Source: Bog-473 sp963704355
GTDB taxonomy: Bacteria > Actinomycetota > Acidimicrobiia > Acidimicrobiales > RAAP-2
Direction: 5' to 3'
DNA length: 64,000 nt
NCBI GenBank assembly: GCA_963704355.1
Contig: OY969891.1
Location: 1,302,001 to 1,366,000, forward strand
Numbering within the stretch: the first letter of the stretch is position 1; each line of letters starts with the position of its first letter. Below are positions 17,153 to 24,412 of the stretch, one piece after another. The notes below the pieces were generated by a model. That model did no database searches, was not told where the DNA came from, and saw only the letters and a program-made list of their open reading frames with translations. A program made the position numbers and the translations under genes.

Positions 17153-18124
17153 ATGGCGAAACGGGCACTCATCACCGGGGTCACCGGGCAAGACGGTTCG
17201 TACCTGGCGGAGTTCCTCTTGGCGCAGGGCTACACGGTCATCGGCATGGTTCGTCGCACCAGCACGGTCAACTTCGAGCGCATCGCGGACATCCAGGACC
17301 AGCTCGAGCTGGTGGCCGGCGACCTCCTCGACGAGGTGTCGCTGATCAACATCTTGCGTGACCACCGCCCGACCGAGGTCTACAACCTGGCAGCGCAGTC
17401 GTTCGTCCAGACCAGCTGGACCCAGCCGGTGCTCACGGGCGAGACCACCGCCATGGGCGTGACACGTCTGCTCGACGCCATCCGGCTGGTGGACCCCGAG
17501 ATCCGCTTCTACCAGGCCAGCTCCTCGGAGATGTTCGGCAAGGTCCAGGAGGTCCCTCAGATCGAGTCGACACCCCTGTACCCCCGGAGCCCCTATGGCG
17601 TGGCTAAGGTCTACGGGCACTGGATCACGGTCAACTACCGCGAGAGCTACGGCTTGCACGCCTCGTCGGGGATCCTGTTCAACCACGAGTCCCCCCGGCG
17701 CGGCCTGGAGTTCGTGACCCGCAAGGTCACCCACGGCGTCGCCCGGATCGCGCACAAGCTGGACGAGAAGCTTGCGCTCGGCAACCTCGACGCCCAGCGG
17801 GACTGGGGTTACGCGGCCGACTACGTCCGTGCGATGTGGCTCATGCTCCAGCAGGACGGCCCCGATGACTACGTCGTCTCCACCGGTGAGACGCACGAGG
17901 TCCGCGAGCTTTGCCGGCTGGCTTTCGAGGCGGCGGGCCTCGACTGGGAGGAGCACGTCGTCATCGACGAGCGGTTCCTGCGTCCCGCCGAGGTCGACCT
18001 CCTCGTGGGGAACCCCGCCAAGGCGCACAAGGTCCTCGGCTGGCGCCCGGAGGTCGATTTCGCAGGACTGGTCCAAATGATGGTCGAGGCCGACATGGAC
18101 CTGGTCCGTAAGAGCCTCAACTAA
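17153..18124 (+). CDS. gmd: GDP-mannose 4,6-dehydratase
   Basis: A 323-residue extended SDR. The NADP loop GVTGQDGSYLAE is at 9-20, the catalytic SSSEMFG at 123-129 and Y148-x3-K152 (YGVAK) are present, with the family phrase LFNHESPRRGLEFVTRK. It converts GDP-mannose to GDP-4-keto-6-deoxymannose, a precursor for fucose, rhamnose, colitose or perosamine. No reductase or aminotransferase follows, so the end sugar is not determined. The stop is immediately followed in the same frame by the ccdA N-terminus (see that entry). Confidence 0.95.
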   Translation: MAKRALITGVTGQDGSYLAEFLLAQGYTVIGMVRRTSTVNFERIADIQDQLELVAGDLLDEVSLINILRDHRPTEVYNLAAQSFVQTSWTQPVLTGETTAMGVTRLLDAIRLVDPEIRFYQASSSEMFGKVQEVPQIESTPLYPRSPYGVAKVYGHWITVNYRESYGLHASSGILFNHESPRRGLEFVTRKVTHGVARIAHKLDEKLALGNLDAQRDWGYAADYVRAMWLMLQQDGPDDYVVSTGETHEVRELCRLAFEAAGLDWEEHVVIDERFLRPAEVDLLVGNPAKAHKVLGWRPEVDFAGLVQMMVEADMDLVRKSLN

Positions 18125-18973
18125 GCGGGGGCCGCCGCGCTCGTCGCATTCGCTGCACCGGCCGCCATCTCGGCCAATCCCGCCGGCGCCCTCGTCGCAT
18201 TCGGCGCCGGGATCATCTCCTTCGTCTCACCCTGCGTCCTGCCCTTGGTCCCCGGCTACGTGTCGATGGTCTCGGGGCTCTCGGCGGCCGAGCTCGAGGC
18301 GGAGGGAGACGGGGCGACGCCGTCGGCCGCGCTGCGACCGGTGCTGCGCGGCATCGGCCTGTTCGTCGCCGGCTTCACGCTCGTGTTCGTCGCGTTGGGC
18401 GCGGCCGCCTCGAGCGTCGGACGCGTGCTCGACGCCCACGAGATCACGCTGGCCCACGTGAGCGGTGCGGTGATCGTCCTGCTCGGCGTCGTGATGTTGC
18501 TCGGTGCGCTGCCGTCGCGGGTGTGGGCCCACGCCGGCTCGGGCACCCTCGGCGTCGTGTCACGGGTGACCGGCGAGCACCGCTTCGACGTGCGGCCGTC
18601 GAAGCTCGGGGTCTGGGCGGCACCCGTGATGGGGATGGCCTTTGCCTTCGCGTGGACGCCCTGCATCGGGCCGGTGCTCGGCGTGGTGCTCGGCCTGGCC
18701 GCCCGCAACGGGACGCTGCCCGGTGGCGTCCTCCTCCTCTTCGCGTATTCACTCGGGCTCGCCGTCCCCTTCGTGCTGGTGGGCCTCGCGTTCGGCCGGC
18801 TGACGACGATGCTGGCGCGTGCCCGGAACTGGCTATGGGCCATTGAGCTCGTGGCGGGCCTGATCCTCATCGTCTTCGGCGTGTTGCTGTTGACCGACAA
18901 CGTGAGTTGGGTCTCCACGCAGCTCTCGAACTTCCTCAATGACATTGGGCTGGGGAGGCTCTCCAAGAGCTAA
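18125..18973 (+). CDS. ccdA: CcdA-type thiol-disulfide transporter, start unresolved
   Basis: Six-helix membrane protein of the CcdA/DsbD-beta type. The two redox Cys are in SPCVLPLVPGY (helix 1) and AWTPCIGPVLG (helix 4). It passes electrons across the membrane to thioredoxin-like CcmG/CcmH for cytochrome c maturation, and the ccm operon follows 2.6 kb downstream. The N-terminal helix is in frame directly after the gmd TAA, but no ATG, GTG or TTG lies between that stop and the first redox Cys. The first ordinary start is TTG 18245, which would remove the essential Cys. A non-standard start (for example ATC 18167), readthrough or a sequence error must be invoked. A 13-bp repeat CTCGTCGCATTCG at 18140 and 18191 suggests a 51-bp local duplication. 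Confidence 0.8.
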   Translation, partial: AGAAALVAFAAPAAISANPAGALVAFGAGIISFVSPCVLPLVPGYVSMVSGLSAAELEAEGDGATPSAALRPVLRGIGLFVAGFTLVFVALGAAASSVGRVLDAHEITLAHVSGAVIVLLGVVMLLGALPSRVWAHAGSGTLGVVSRVTGEHRFDVRPSKLGVWAAPVMGMAFAFAWTPCIGPVLGVVLGLAARNGTLPGGVLLLFAYSLGLAVPFVLVGLAFGRLTTMLARARNWLWAIELVAGLILIVFGVLLLTDNVSWVSTQLSNFLNDIGLGRLSKS

Positions 18974-19029
18974 TCGCGCCGCGCAACGCTCGCCTGCTTC
19001 CCGGTGTCGCGAGTGCTCCCGTAAGAAAG

Positions 19030-19080
19030 ACTCGACACTAAACAGGTCCGTGCATAGTTTTTGGAGACATCACCGGGATT
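19030..19080. repeat. Dispersed hairpin element, copy 1 (degenerate left arm)
   Basis: The right half AAACAGGTCCGTGCATAG, then TTTTTGGAGACATC and CGGGATTC, matches the family defined by the copies at 59153 and 59301. The left arm is degraded. It lies between the convergent ccdA and PfpI-like genes. Confidence 0.65.
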
Positions 19081-19102
19081 CACCACAAGAGCGATCCCTC
19101 GC

Positions 19103-20035
19103 TCATTCCCCTCCCGGGACCGCCCCGCTTCCCTCCGAATCCGAATCCGAATCCGAATCCGAATCCGAATCCGCCTCTGACAGCACCGACGCAAAGGTAG
19201 AGGCGAACGTGTGCACGTCCCCCGGCCAGCGCGCCGACACGTATCGCCCGTCGCGCACCACCCAGGCCGGCCGGGCGTCCTCCGACGAATCCCGCACCCG
19301 CCCGCTCGTCTTGCGCCGGTAGTCGGGCACGCCCCGCTCGACGTCGAGGAAGTCCGACGGAGACGCCAGAGCGCGCGTCACCTCCTGCTGGACCGACATG
19401 TAGCCCCAGCCCTGGCCCGAGCCTGGCTCCTCGACGTAGGTCCGGTAGTAGTTGGAGTCCCAGAAGCGGGTCCAGTGCGCGACGCCCCACGCCCGCTGCT
19501 CCAGCGCCCAGGTGAGCGCCGTGGTGCGTCGGCCGTAGAGCACCGACCGCTCGGTGGCCGGGTCGACGGCCCGCGCCGCCGCCAGGACACCGTGACAGAT
19601 CGCCCCGACGGGCTTCCGGGCGCGGAAGGCGTCGATCGCCATCTGCTGGACCTCCAGGCTCTCGAGGTAGTCGCGCATGCCCCGGGCGCGGTGCCCGCCG
19701 GGCAACAGGAGCCCGTCGTAGGAGCTGCGCCGGGCCGCCGCCCAATGCAGCGGCGACCGGAAACCCTCATCCGCGATCAACGCCGCGTACGCCTGCCGGG
19801 CCGACTCGTCGGCACGCAGGAAGCGCCCGACGACGACCACCCGGCGCAGCCCGGGCACGAAGCCCCACGGGTCGAGGCCCCGCCCCGTCACCATGAGGTC
19901 GTCCGCCGCGCCCACCTGCCCCGACGGCGTGGCGAACACGACCTGGTGACCGGCCGCCGTCAGCACCCGCCAGCTCACGGCGACCTCGCTCGGGTCGAAG
20001 TCGCAGGCCGGCAGCGGCATCAGGACGGTCGGCAT
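19103..20035 (-). CDS. DJ-1/PfpI-family (type 1 glutamine-amidotransferase-like) protein
   Basis: A 310-residue protein with the nucleophile elbow AICHGVLAAARA and an upstream LLLPGGHRARGM loop, as in PfpI/Hsp31-like proteins. Members act as glyoxalases, deglycases, chaperones or peptidases; the exact role cannot be read. The C-terminal tail is a run of Ser-Asp pairs encoded by six perfect CCGAAT hexamers (19135-19170 on the + strand). The tail is thus repeat-generated, and its length could vary between isolates without a frame change. Divergent from the 20104 gene. Confidence 0.8.
   Translation of the reverse strand: MPTVLMPLPACDFDPSEVAVSWRVLTAAGHQVVFATPSGQVGAADDLMVTGRGLDPWGFVPGLRRVVVVGRFLRADESARQAYAALIADEGFRSPLHWAAARRSSYDGLLLPGGHRARGMRDYLESLEVQQMAIDAFRARKPVGAICHGVLAAARAVDPATERSVLYGRRTTALTWALEQRAWGVAHWTRFWDSNYYRTYVEEPGSGQGWGYMSVQQEVTRALASPSDFLDVERGVPDYRRKTSGRVRDSSEDARPAWVVRDGRYVSARWPGDVHTFASTFASVLSEADSDSDSDSDSDSEGSGAVPGGE
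19135..19170. repeat. Hexanucleotide tandem repeat (CCGAAT)6 inside a coding 3' end
   Basis: Six perfect copies of CCGAAT. On the minus strand it encodes alternating Ser and Asp at the end of the PfpI-like protein. A multiple of three, so copy changes alter only tail length. Confidence 0.9.
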
Positions 20036-20103
20036 GGATCGCGTCGAACACTACCGACGGCAGCCCGAGCGCCGGACCACTCCCAGGGATATCGTCGGAA
20101 TCC

Positions 20104-20631
20104 ATGACCGACACCGACGCCACAGCTGGGCCCGACGTGAGCGCCCAGGACTTCCAGCAGATCTTCTCGAACGACGATCCTCTCGATGTGCTGTGGGTCA
20201 AGGCGTACCAGGGCGAGGTCCTGGGGGAAGCGCTGTTCGGCCGGATGGCGGACCAGATCGGCGACGAGGACCATGCCGCCAAGATGCGCGTGCTCGCCAC
20301 CCTGGAGCGGCGCACCAAAGAGGCCATCGTCCCCGCCCTCGAGCGCGCCGGCCTGGCCACCGGCCCCGACGCCGAGTCCCTGCGGACGGCGGAGGCTCTA
20401 GCCGGCGCGGCCAATACGCCGTGGAAGGACCTGATGGCCACGTTCGAGCCGATCACGTCGCAGTTCTGCGCCATGTACCGGCGCATCGGCGAGCTCGATC
20501 CGTCCGAGCAGGAGGCCTCGGACCTCTTGGTCGCGCACGAGCTGGCGCTGCGCGCCTTCGCCCAGGCCGAGATCGACGACGAGACCGCCACCTCGCTGGA
20601 CGCCATCCACGCGCTCGCGCACATGCAATAG
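20104..20631 (+). CDS. Uncharacterised all-helical protein
   Basis: A 175-residue soluble protein with no signal peptide. I do not recognise a family with confidence. The sequence predicts about five amphipathic helices, with acidic and His residues spaced in helices (QGEVLGEALF, DHAAKMRVLATLERRTKEA, AHELALRAFAQAEIDDE). This loosely resembles ferritin-like or haemerythrin-like four-helix bundles, but a full metal-ligand set is not evident. It ends right before a (CCGCACA)n array. It is divergent from the PfpI-like gene and co-directional with a methyltransferase. Confidence 0.7.
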   Translation: MTDTDATAGPDVSAQDFQQIFSNDDPLDVLWVKAYQGEVLGEALFGRMADQIGDEDHAAKMRVLATLERRTKEAIVPALERAGLATGPDAESLRTAEALAGAANTPWKDLMATFEPITSQFCAMYRRIGELDPSEQEASDLLVAHELALRAFAQAEIDDETATSLDAIHALAHMQ

Positions 20632-20635
20632 AGCG

Positions 20636-20684
20636 CCGCACACCGCACACCGCACACCGCACACCGCACACCGCACACCGCACC
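20636..20684. repeat. Heptanucleotide tandem repeat (CCGCACA)6
   Basis: Six perfect 7-bp units plus a partial seventh begin 5 bp after a stop codon. It fills most of the gap before the methyltransferase gene. No spacer structure, so not a CRISPR. Confidence 0.9.
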
Positions 20685-20737
20685 CAGCGCGTCACCCCGA
20701 CACGACCGGGCGCAGACCCCCAGACCGAACCATACGT

Positions 20738-21442
20738 ATGCCCAACTTCGCCGACTTCGACCGGCGCCACTACCGCACCGTCGGCGTGCCCGAGGGCTAC
20801 ACCGCCTGGGCGGAGACCTACGAGGGCACGGTCGAGGACGTCATGGACCTCGCACTGATGGATCGGATCGAGACCGTCGAGTGGTCGTCGGTCAAGCGCG
20901 CCGCCGACCTCGGGTGCGGGTCGGGGCGCACCGCGCGCTGGATGCGCACCCAGGCCGACTTCCCGATCGACGGCGTCGACGTCACCCCGGCCATGCTCGA
21001 CCTGGCCCGCGCCCAGGGGAACCACGACCGCCTCGTGGTGGCCGACGTGCGCGCCACCGGCCTCGATGCGAACGCCTACGACCTCGTGACGTGCGTCCTC
21101 GTCGACGAGCACCTGGCCGGTCCCGGCCCCCTCTACGCCGAAGCGCGCCGGCTCCTCCGCTACGGCCCGGGCGGCACCTTCGTCATCGTCGGCGTGCACC
21201 CGTACTTCCTCATGGCCGTCGGCATGCCCACACACTTCGAGACCCCCGGAGGTGAGCCCGTCGCCATCGAGACCCACCTCCACCTGACCAGCGCGCACGT
21301 GGCGGCCGCCCGCGCCGCCGGCCTGACCGCCCGCGAGATGCACGAGGCCCTGGTCGACGACCAGCTCATCCGGCTGAAGCCCAGCTGGGAGCCCCATCGC
21401 GGCGTGCCCTTCAGCTACGCCTTGGTCTTCTCGACCGCCTGA
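20738..21442 (+). CDS. Class I SAM-dependent methyltransferase
   Basis: A 234-residue methyltransferase. Motif I is AADLGCGSGRTARWM (SAM-binding), followed by DGVDVTPAMLDLARAQ and VVADVRATGL. The YDLVTCVLVDEHL segment is the motif IV region. The substrate domain is small, suggesting a small molecule. It precedes ccmA by about 90 bp but has no known role in haem export. Confidence 0.87.
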   Translation: MPNFADFDRRHYRTVGVPEGYTAWAETYEGTVEDVMDLALMDRIETVEWSSVKRAADLGCGSGRTARWMRTQADFPIDGVDVTPAMLDLARAQGNHDRLVVADVRATGLDANAYDLVTCVLVDEHLAGPGPLYAEARRLLRYGPGGTFVIVGVHPYFLMAVGMPTHFETPGGEPVAIETHLHLTSAHVAAARAAGLTAREMHEALVDDQLIRLKPSWEPHRGVPFSYALVFSTA

Positions 21443-21534
21443 CCGTCCCCGGAGCGCACCGCCGCCGGTCCCTGCTCACGCCGCCCCGCGCTCCCCGGAC
21501 CCCGCTTGGAACCCTGGGACCCACCCCCCCTACC

Positions 21535-22281
21535 ATGGTGGGGAAGGCCATGGCCCCCGTTGTTCTCCTCCGTGCCGCTGTCGCTCTCGCCGGCCGCTTC
21601 CCCGCCCTTGCCGGGGTCGACCTGTCCCTCGACCAGGGAGAGGTCGTGGTCGTCGTGGGTCCCAACGGCGCCGGCAAGACCAGCCTGCTGCGCGCCTGCG
21701 CCGGGCTCATGCCGGTGACCTCGGGGCACGCGCAGGTCCTCGGCGTCGACATCACCACGGACCACACGGCGGTGCGGCGTTTCGTCGGCCTCTTGGGGCA
21801 TGCCGCCCCGCTCTACGACGACCTCAGCGCGGCGGAGAACGTCCGGTTCGCCGTGCGCGCCCTGGGCCTTCCCACCGCCGGCGCCGACGACGCGCTCGAG
21901 CGGCTCGGCCTCACCGGCCGCTTGCGCACCACGCCTGCCGGGCGCCTCTCCGCCGGCCAGCGTCGTCGCCTCGCCTTGGCCGCGCTCGTGGCGCGCCGCC
22001 CCGCGCTCTGGCTGCTCGACGAGCCGCACGCCGGGCTCGATGCGGGCAGCCGGACCCTCCTCGGCCAGCTCATCGCCGAGGCCGTGGCGGACGGCGCCAC
22101 CGTGTTGCTCTCCTCGCACGAGCCGCAGCTCTCGGTCTCCTTGGCCGACCGCGTCGTGACCATGGGCGGCGGGCGGGTGACGGGTGAGGAGCCGGGTGGG
22201 CGTCGCGTCACCCTCACCGCGGTGCCGGCACCCGGACCCGACGAGGCGAGCCGCGACGGGGGGGCCTGGCATGTGGCATGA
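21535..22281 (+). CDS. ccmA: Haem ABC exporter ATP-binding protein CcmA
   Basis: A 248-residue ABC ATPase. Walker A GPNGAGKT is at 42-49, signature RLSAGQRRRLALAALV precedes Walker B LWLLDEPHAGLD, and the switch His is in LLSSHEPQ. CcmA drives release of haem-loaded CcmE with CcmB and CcmC. First gene of the ccm run; every following gene overlaps or abuts the previous one. Its stop overlaps the ccmB start. Confidence 0.93.
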   Translation: MVGKAMAPVVLLRAAVALAGRFPALAGVDLSLDQGEVVVVVGPNGAGKTSLLRACAGLMPVTSGHAQVLGVDITTDHTAVRRFVGLLGHAAPLYDDLSAAENVRFAVRALGLPTAGADDALERLGLTGRLRTTPAGRLSAGQRRRLALAALVARRPALWLLDEPHAGLDAGSRTLLGQLIAEAVADGATVLLSSHEPQLSVSLADRVVTMGGGRVTGEEPGGRRVTLTAVPAPGPDEASRDGGAWHVA

Positions 22282-22939
22282 CGCCGTGCTGATCGCGGGC
22301 AAGGACCTGCGCATCGAGGCGCGCTCGCGCGTCGGGTTGTGGCAGGTCGTCCCGTTCGCGGTCCTGGTCCTCGTGCTGCTGGCCTTTGCCATCGGGCCGG
22401 ACCAGAGCTCGCTGCGCCACGCCGCTCCGGGGATCTTCTGGGTCGCGTTGTTGTTCTCGACGGTGCTGGCGATCCAGCGCAGCGTTGCCGTCGAGTCGGG
22501 CGACGGCACCCGCGACGGCCTCCGCCTCTCGGGCATCGACCCGGCCGGCATCTTCCTCGGCAAGGCGGCCGCGGTCGGCCTGCAGCTGCTCGTGCTCCAG
22601 CTCGTCCTGTGGGCGGGCGTGACGTTCCTCTTCGACGTGCGCGTGCACGTGATCTGGTTGGCGGTGGTGGCGAGCCTGCTGGCCACGGTCGGCCTGGCCT
22701 GCGCCGGCGTGCTCTACGGCGCGCTCTCGGCCGGTCTGCGCGTGCGCGACACGCTGCTCCCGCTGCTCGTCCTGCCGGTGCTGGCCCCGGTGTTGCTGGC
22801 GGGCTCCAAGATGTGGGAGGCCGCGCTCAGCGGCAGTGTCTCCTCCGGCGCCCAGTGGCTCAAGATCCTCGCGCCCTTCGCCGTGGTCTACCTGGTGGTC
22901 GGCATCGTGCTCTACGGACCGCTGCAGGAAGCCGCGTGA
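22271..22939 (+). CDS. ccmB: Haem exporter membrane protein CcmB
   Basis: About 222 residues with six predicted membrane helices and the N-terminal phrase AVLIAGKDLRIEARSR typical of CcmB. The start at ATG 22271 matches this N-terminus; a longer frame is a continuation inside ccmA. Pairs with CcmA as an ABC unit. The last codon overlaps the ccmC GTG (GTGA). Confidence 0.92.
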   Translation: MWHDAVLIAGKDLRIEARSRVGLWQVVPFAVLVLVLLAFAIGPDQSSLRHAAPGIFWVALLFSTVLAIQRSVAVESGDGTRDGLRLSGIDPAGIFLGKAAAVGLQLLVLQLVLWAGVTFLFDVRVHVIWLAVVASLLATVGLACAGVLYGALSAGLRVRDTLLPLLVLPVLAPVLLAGSKMWEAALSGSVSSGAQWLKILAPFAVVYLVVGIVLYGPLQEAA

Positions 22940-23751
22940 GCACGGCGTCGGTCACGAGCACCAGCACCACGACAACCACGTGGCGCCCGCGCTGGCTCCC
23001 CGTCGTCGGCGTGGCAGCGGTCGTCACGACGGCACTCACCGTCTGGCTCGGGTTGTGGGTCACCCCGCCGGACGAGGTGCAAGGCAACCTGGCGCGGCTG
23101 CTCTACATCCACCCCGCCGTGGCGACGGTGGCGCTCTACTGGGCCGGCGGCGTGGCCCTGGCCGGCAGCCTCCTCTACCTGTGGCCGCGCACACGCTCGT
23201 TCTTCTGGGACCGCCTCGCCGCCGCCGCCGTGGAGGTGGGCGCGGTCTTCTCCGCGCTCACCCTGATCACCGGCTCGCTGTGGGGCCGGCCGGTGTGGGG
23301 CGTGTGGTGGACCTGGGACGCCCGGCTGACCTCGACCGCGCTGCTGCTCATCCTGGAGCTCGGGTACCTCGCCCTGCGGCGCGTGCCGGCCGACGCGCAC
23401 ATCCGGGCCCGTCGCTGCGCCGTCGCCGCCATCCTCGTCGCCATCGACGTGCCCATCGTGCACTTCTCGGTCGACTGGTGGAACACGCTGCACCAGAGCG
23501 GCACCATCCTCGACCCCGGCTTCAATCTGCACGTGCACGGCTCCATGCTCTGGACGATGTTGCTCAGCTTCGTCGCCTTCACGCTGATCTTCGTGTGGCT
23601 GCTCGCCATGCGCTACCGGATCGAGGTGCTCCAGGACGCGGTGGGCGACCAGGAGCTCGAGGTGTCACTGGCCGAGCGGTGGAGCGAGGACCCCGAGCTG
23701 GTCGGCGTCGGCACCCCCGGGTCCGATCCCGACGCGACGGGCACGCCGTGA
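22936..23751 (+). CDS. ccmC: Haem-handling protein CcmC
   Basis: A 271-residue membrane protein with the tryptophan-rich haem motif GVWWTWDARLTS and flanking periplasmic His residues (LLYIHPAVA and IVHFSVDWWNTLHQ). CcmC loads haem onto apo-CcmE. Six helices are expected. The start is GTG 22936, overlapping ccmB. The C-terminus has a charged tail of about 40 residues not usual for short CcmC forms. Confidence 0.93.
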   Translation: MSTASVTSTSTTTTTWRPRWLPVVGVAAVVTTALTVWLGLWVTPPDEVQGNLARLLYIHPAVATVALYWAGGVALAGSLLYLWPRTRSFFWDRLAAAAVEVGAVFSALTLITGSLWGRPVWGVWWTWDARLTSTALLLILELGYLALRRVPADAHIRARRCAVAAILVAIDVPIVHFSVDWWNTLHQSGTILDPGFNLHVHGSMLWTMLLSFVAFTLIFVWLLAMRYRIEVLQDAVGDQELEVSLAERWSEDPELVGVGTPGSDPDATGTP

Positions 23752-23900
23752 GCTACGTCGACATCGGCTACGTGGCCGCGATCGGCGGCTCGTTCCTCTA
23801 CGGCCTCGGACTGTTCCTGCGCCGCCGGCGCTGGGAGCGCGCGCTGGCCGTGTCGAAGTCGAACCCTCAAGAAGGCGCCGCCCCCGCCGAGCGGTCGTGA
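23748..23900 (+). CDS. ccmD: Small membrane protein CcmD-like
   Basis: A 50-residue protein in the canonical ccmD slot, starting at GTG 23748 (GTGA overlap with ccmC) and ending at the ccmE start. One helix (VAAIGGSFLYGLGLFL) is followed by a basic patch RRRRWERA, matching the CcmD layout of helix plus positive cytoplasmic tail. CcmD aids release of holo-CcmE. The call rests on position and topology because the family has little sequence conservation. Confidence 0.8.
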   Translation: MSYVDIGYVAAIGGSFLYGLGLFLRRRRWERALAVSKSNPQEGAAPAERS

Positions 23901-24412
23901 CCGGCACCACGACCGAGCAGAACCCGCCCGCCACCCCCGAGACGGCCGGCGGGCGAGCCGTGGCGTCGGCGGTCACGGCGCGGCGACGCCGCACCCGGCG
24001 CCGGCTGATGGTCGTCTTCGCACTGTTGGCGGCCGCGCTCGTCTTCCTGCTGGTCGAGGGGCTCGGCAGCTCGCTCGACTACTTCGACACGGTCAACCAG
24101 GCGCTGGCGCACCGGGCCCAGCTCGGCACCACGACGTTCCGTCTGGAGGGCAGCGTCGTCCCCGGCTCCATCCGCTCGACGGCGGCGGGCGCCGACTTCC
24201 GGCTCTCCCAGGGGTCCCACGTCGTCGACGTGGTGAACACCGGCAGCCCGCCCCAGCTGTTCCAGGCCAACATCCCGGTCGTCGTCGTCGGGCACTTCGC
24301 CACCGACACCTCGAGCGAGTTCCAGTCGAACACCATCATGGTGAAGCACTCGTCCACCTACATCGCGCAGCACCCGAACCGCGTGCGCGCCAAGAACGGG
24401 ACAGTGCACTGA
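23897..24412 (+). CDS. ccmE: Haem chaperone CcmE
   Basis: A 171-residue protein with an N-terminal anchor helix (LMVVFALLAAALVFLLVEG), then an OB-fold beta barrel. The haem-attachment motif is KHSSTY with His151 and Tyr155, so this is the His-type CcmE, not the Cys-type (CxxxY) found in some archaea and bacteria. It accepts haem covalently from CcmC and delivers it to CcmF. A second His (AQHPNR) follows. Starts inside the ccmD stop. Confidence 0.93.
   Translation: MTGTTTEQNPPATPETAGGRAVASAVTARRRRTRRRLMVVFALLAAALVFLLVEGLGSSLDYFDTVNQALAHRAQLGTTTFRLEGSVVPGSIRSTAAGADFRLSQGSHVVDVVNTGSPPQLFQANIPVVVVGHFATDTSSEFQSNTIMVKHSSTYIAQHPNRVRAKNGTVH

Noticed and set aside
20636..20684. Possible CRISPR array
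   Set aside because: The heptamer repeat has no spacers and no Cas gene is nearby.
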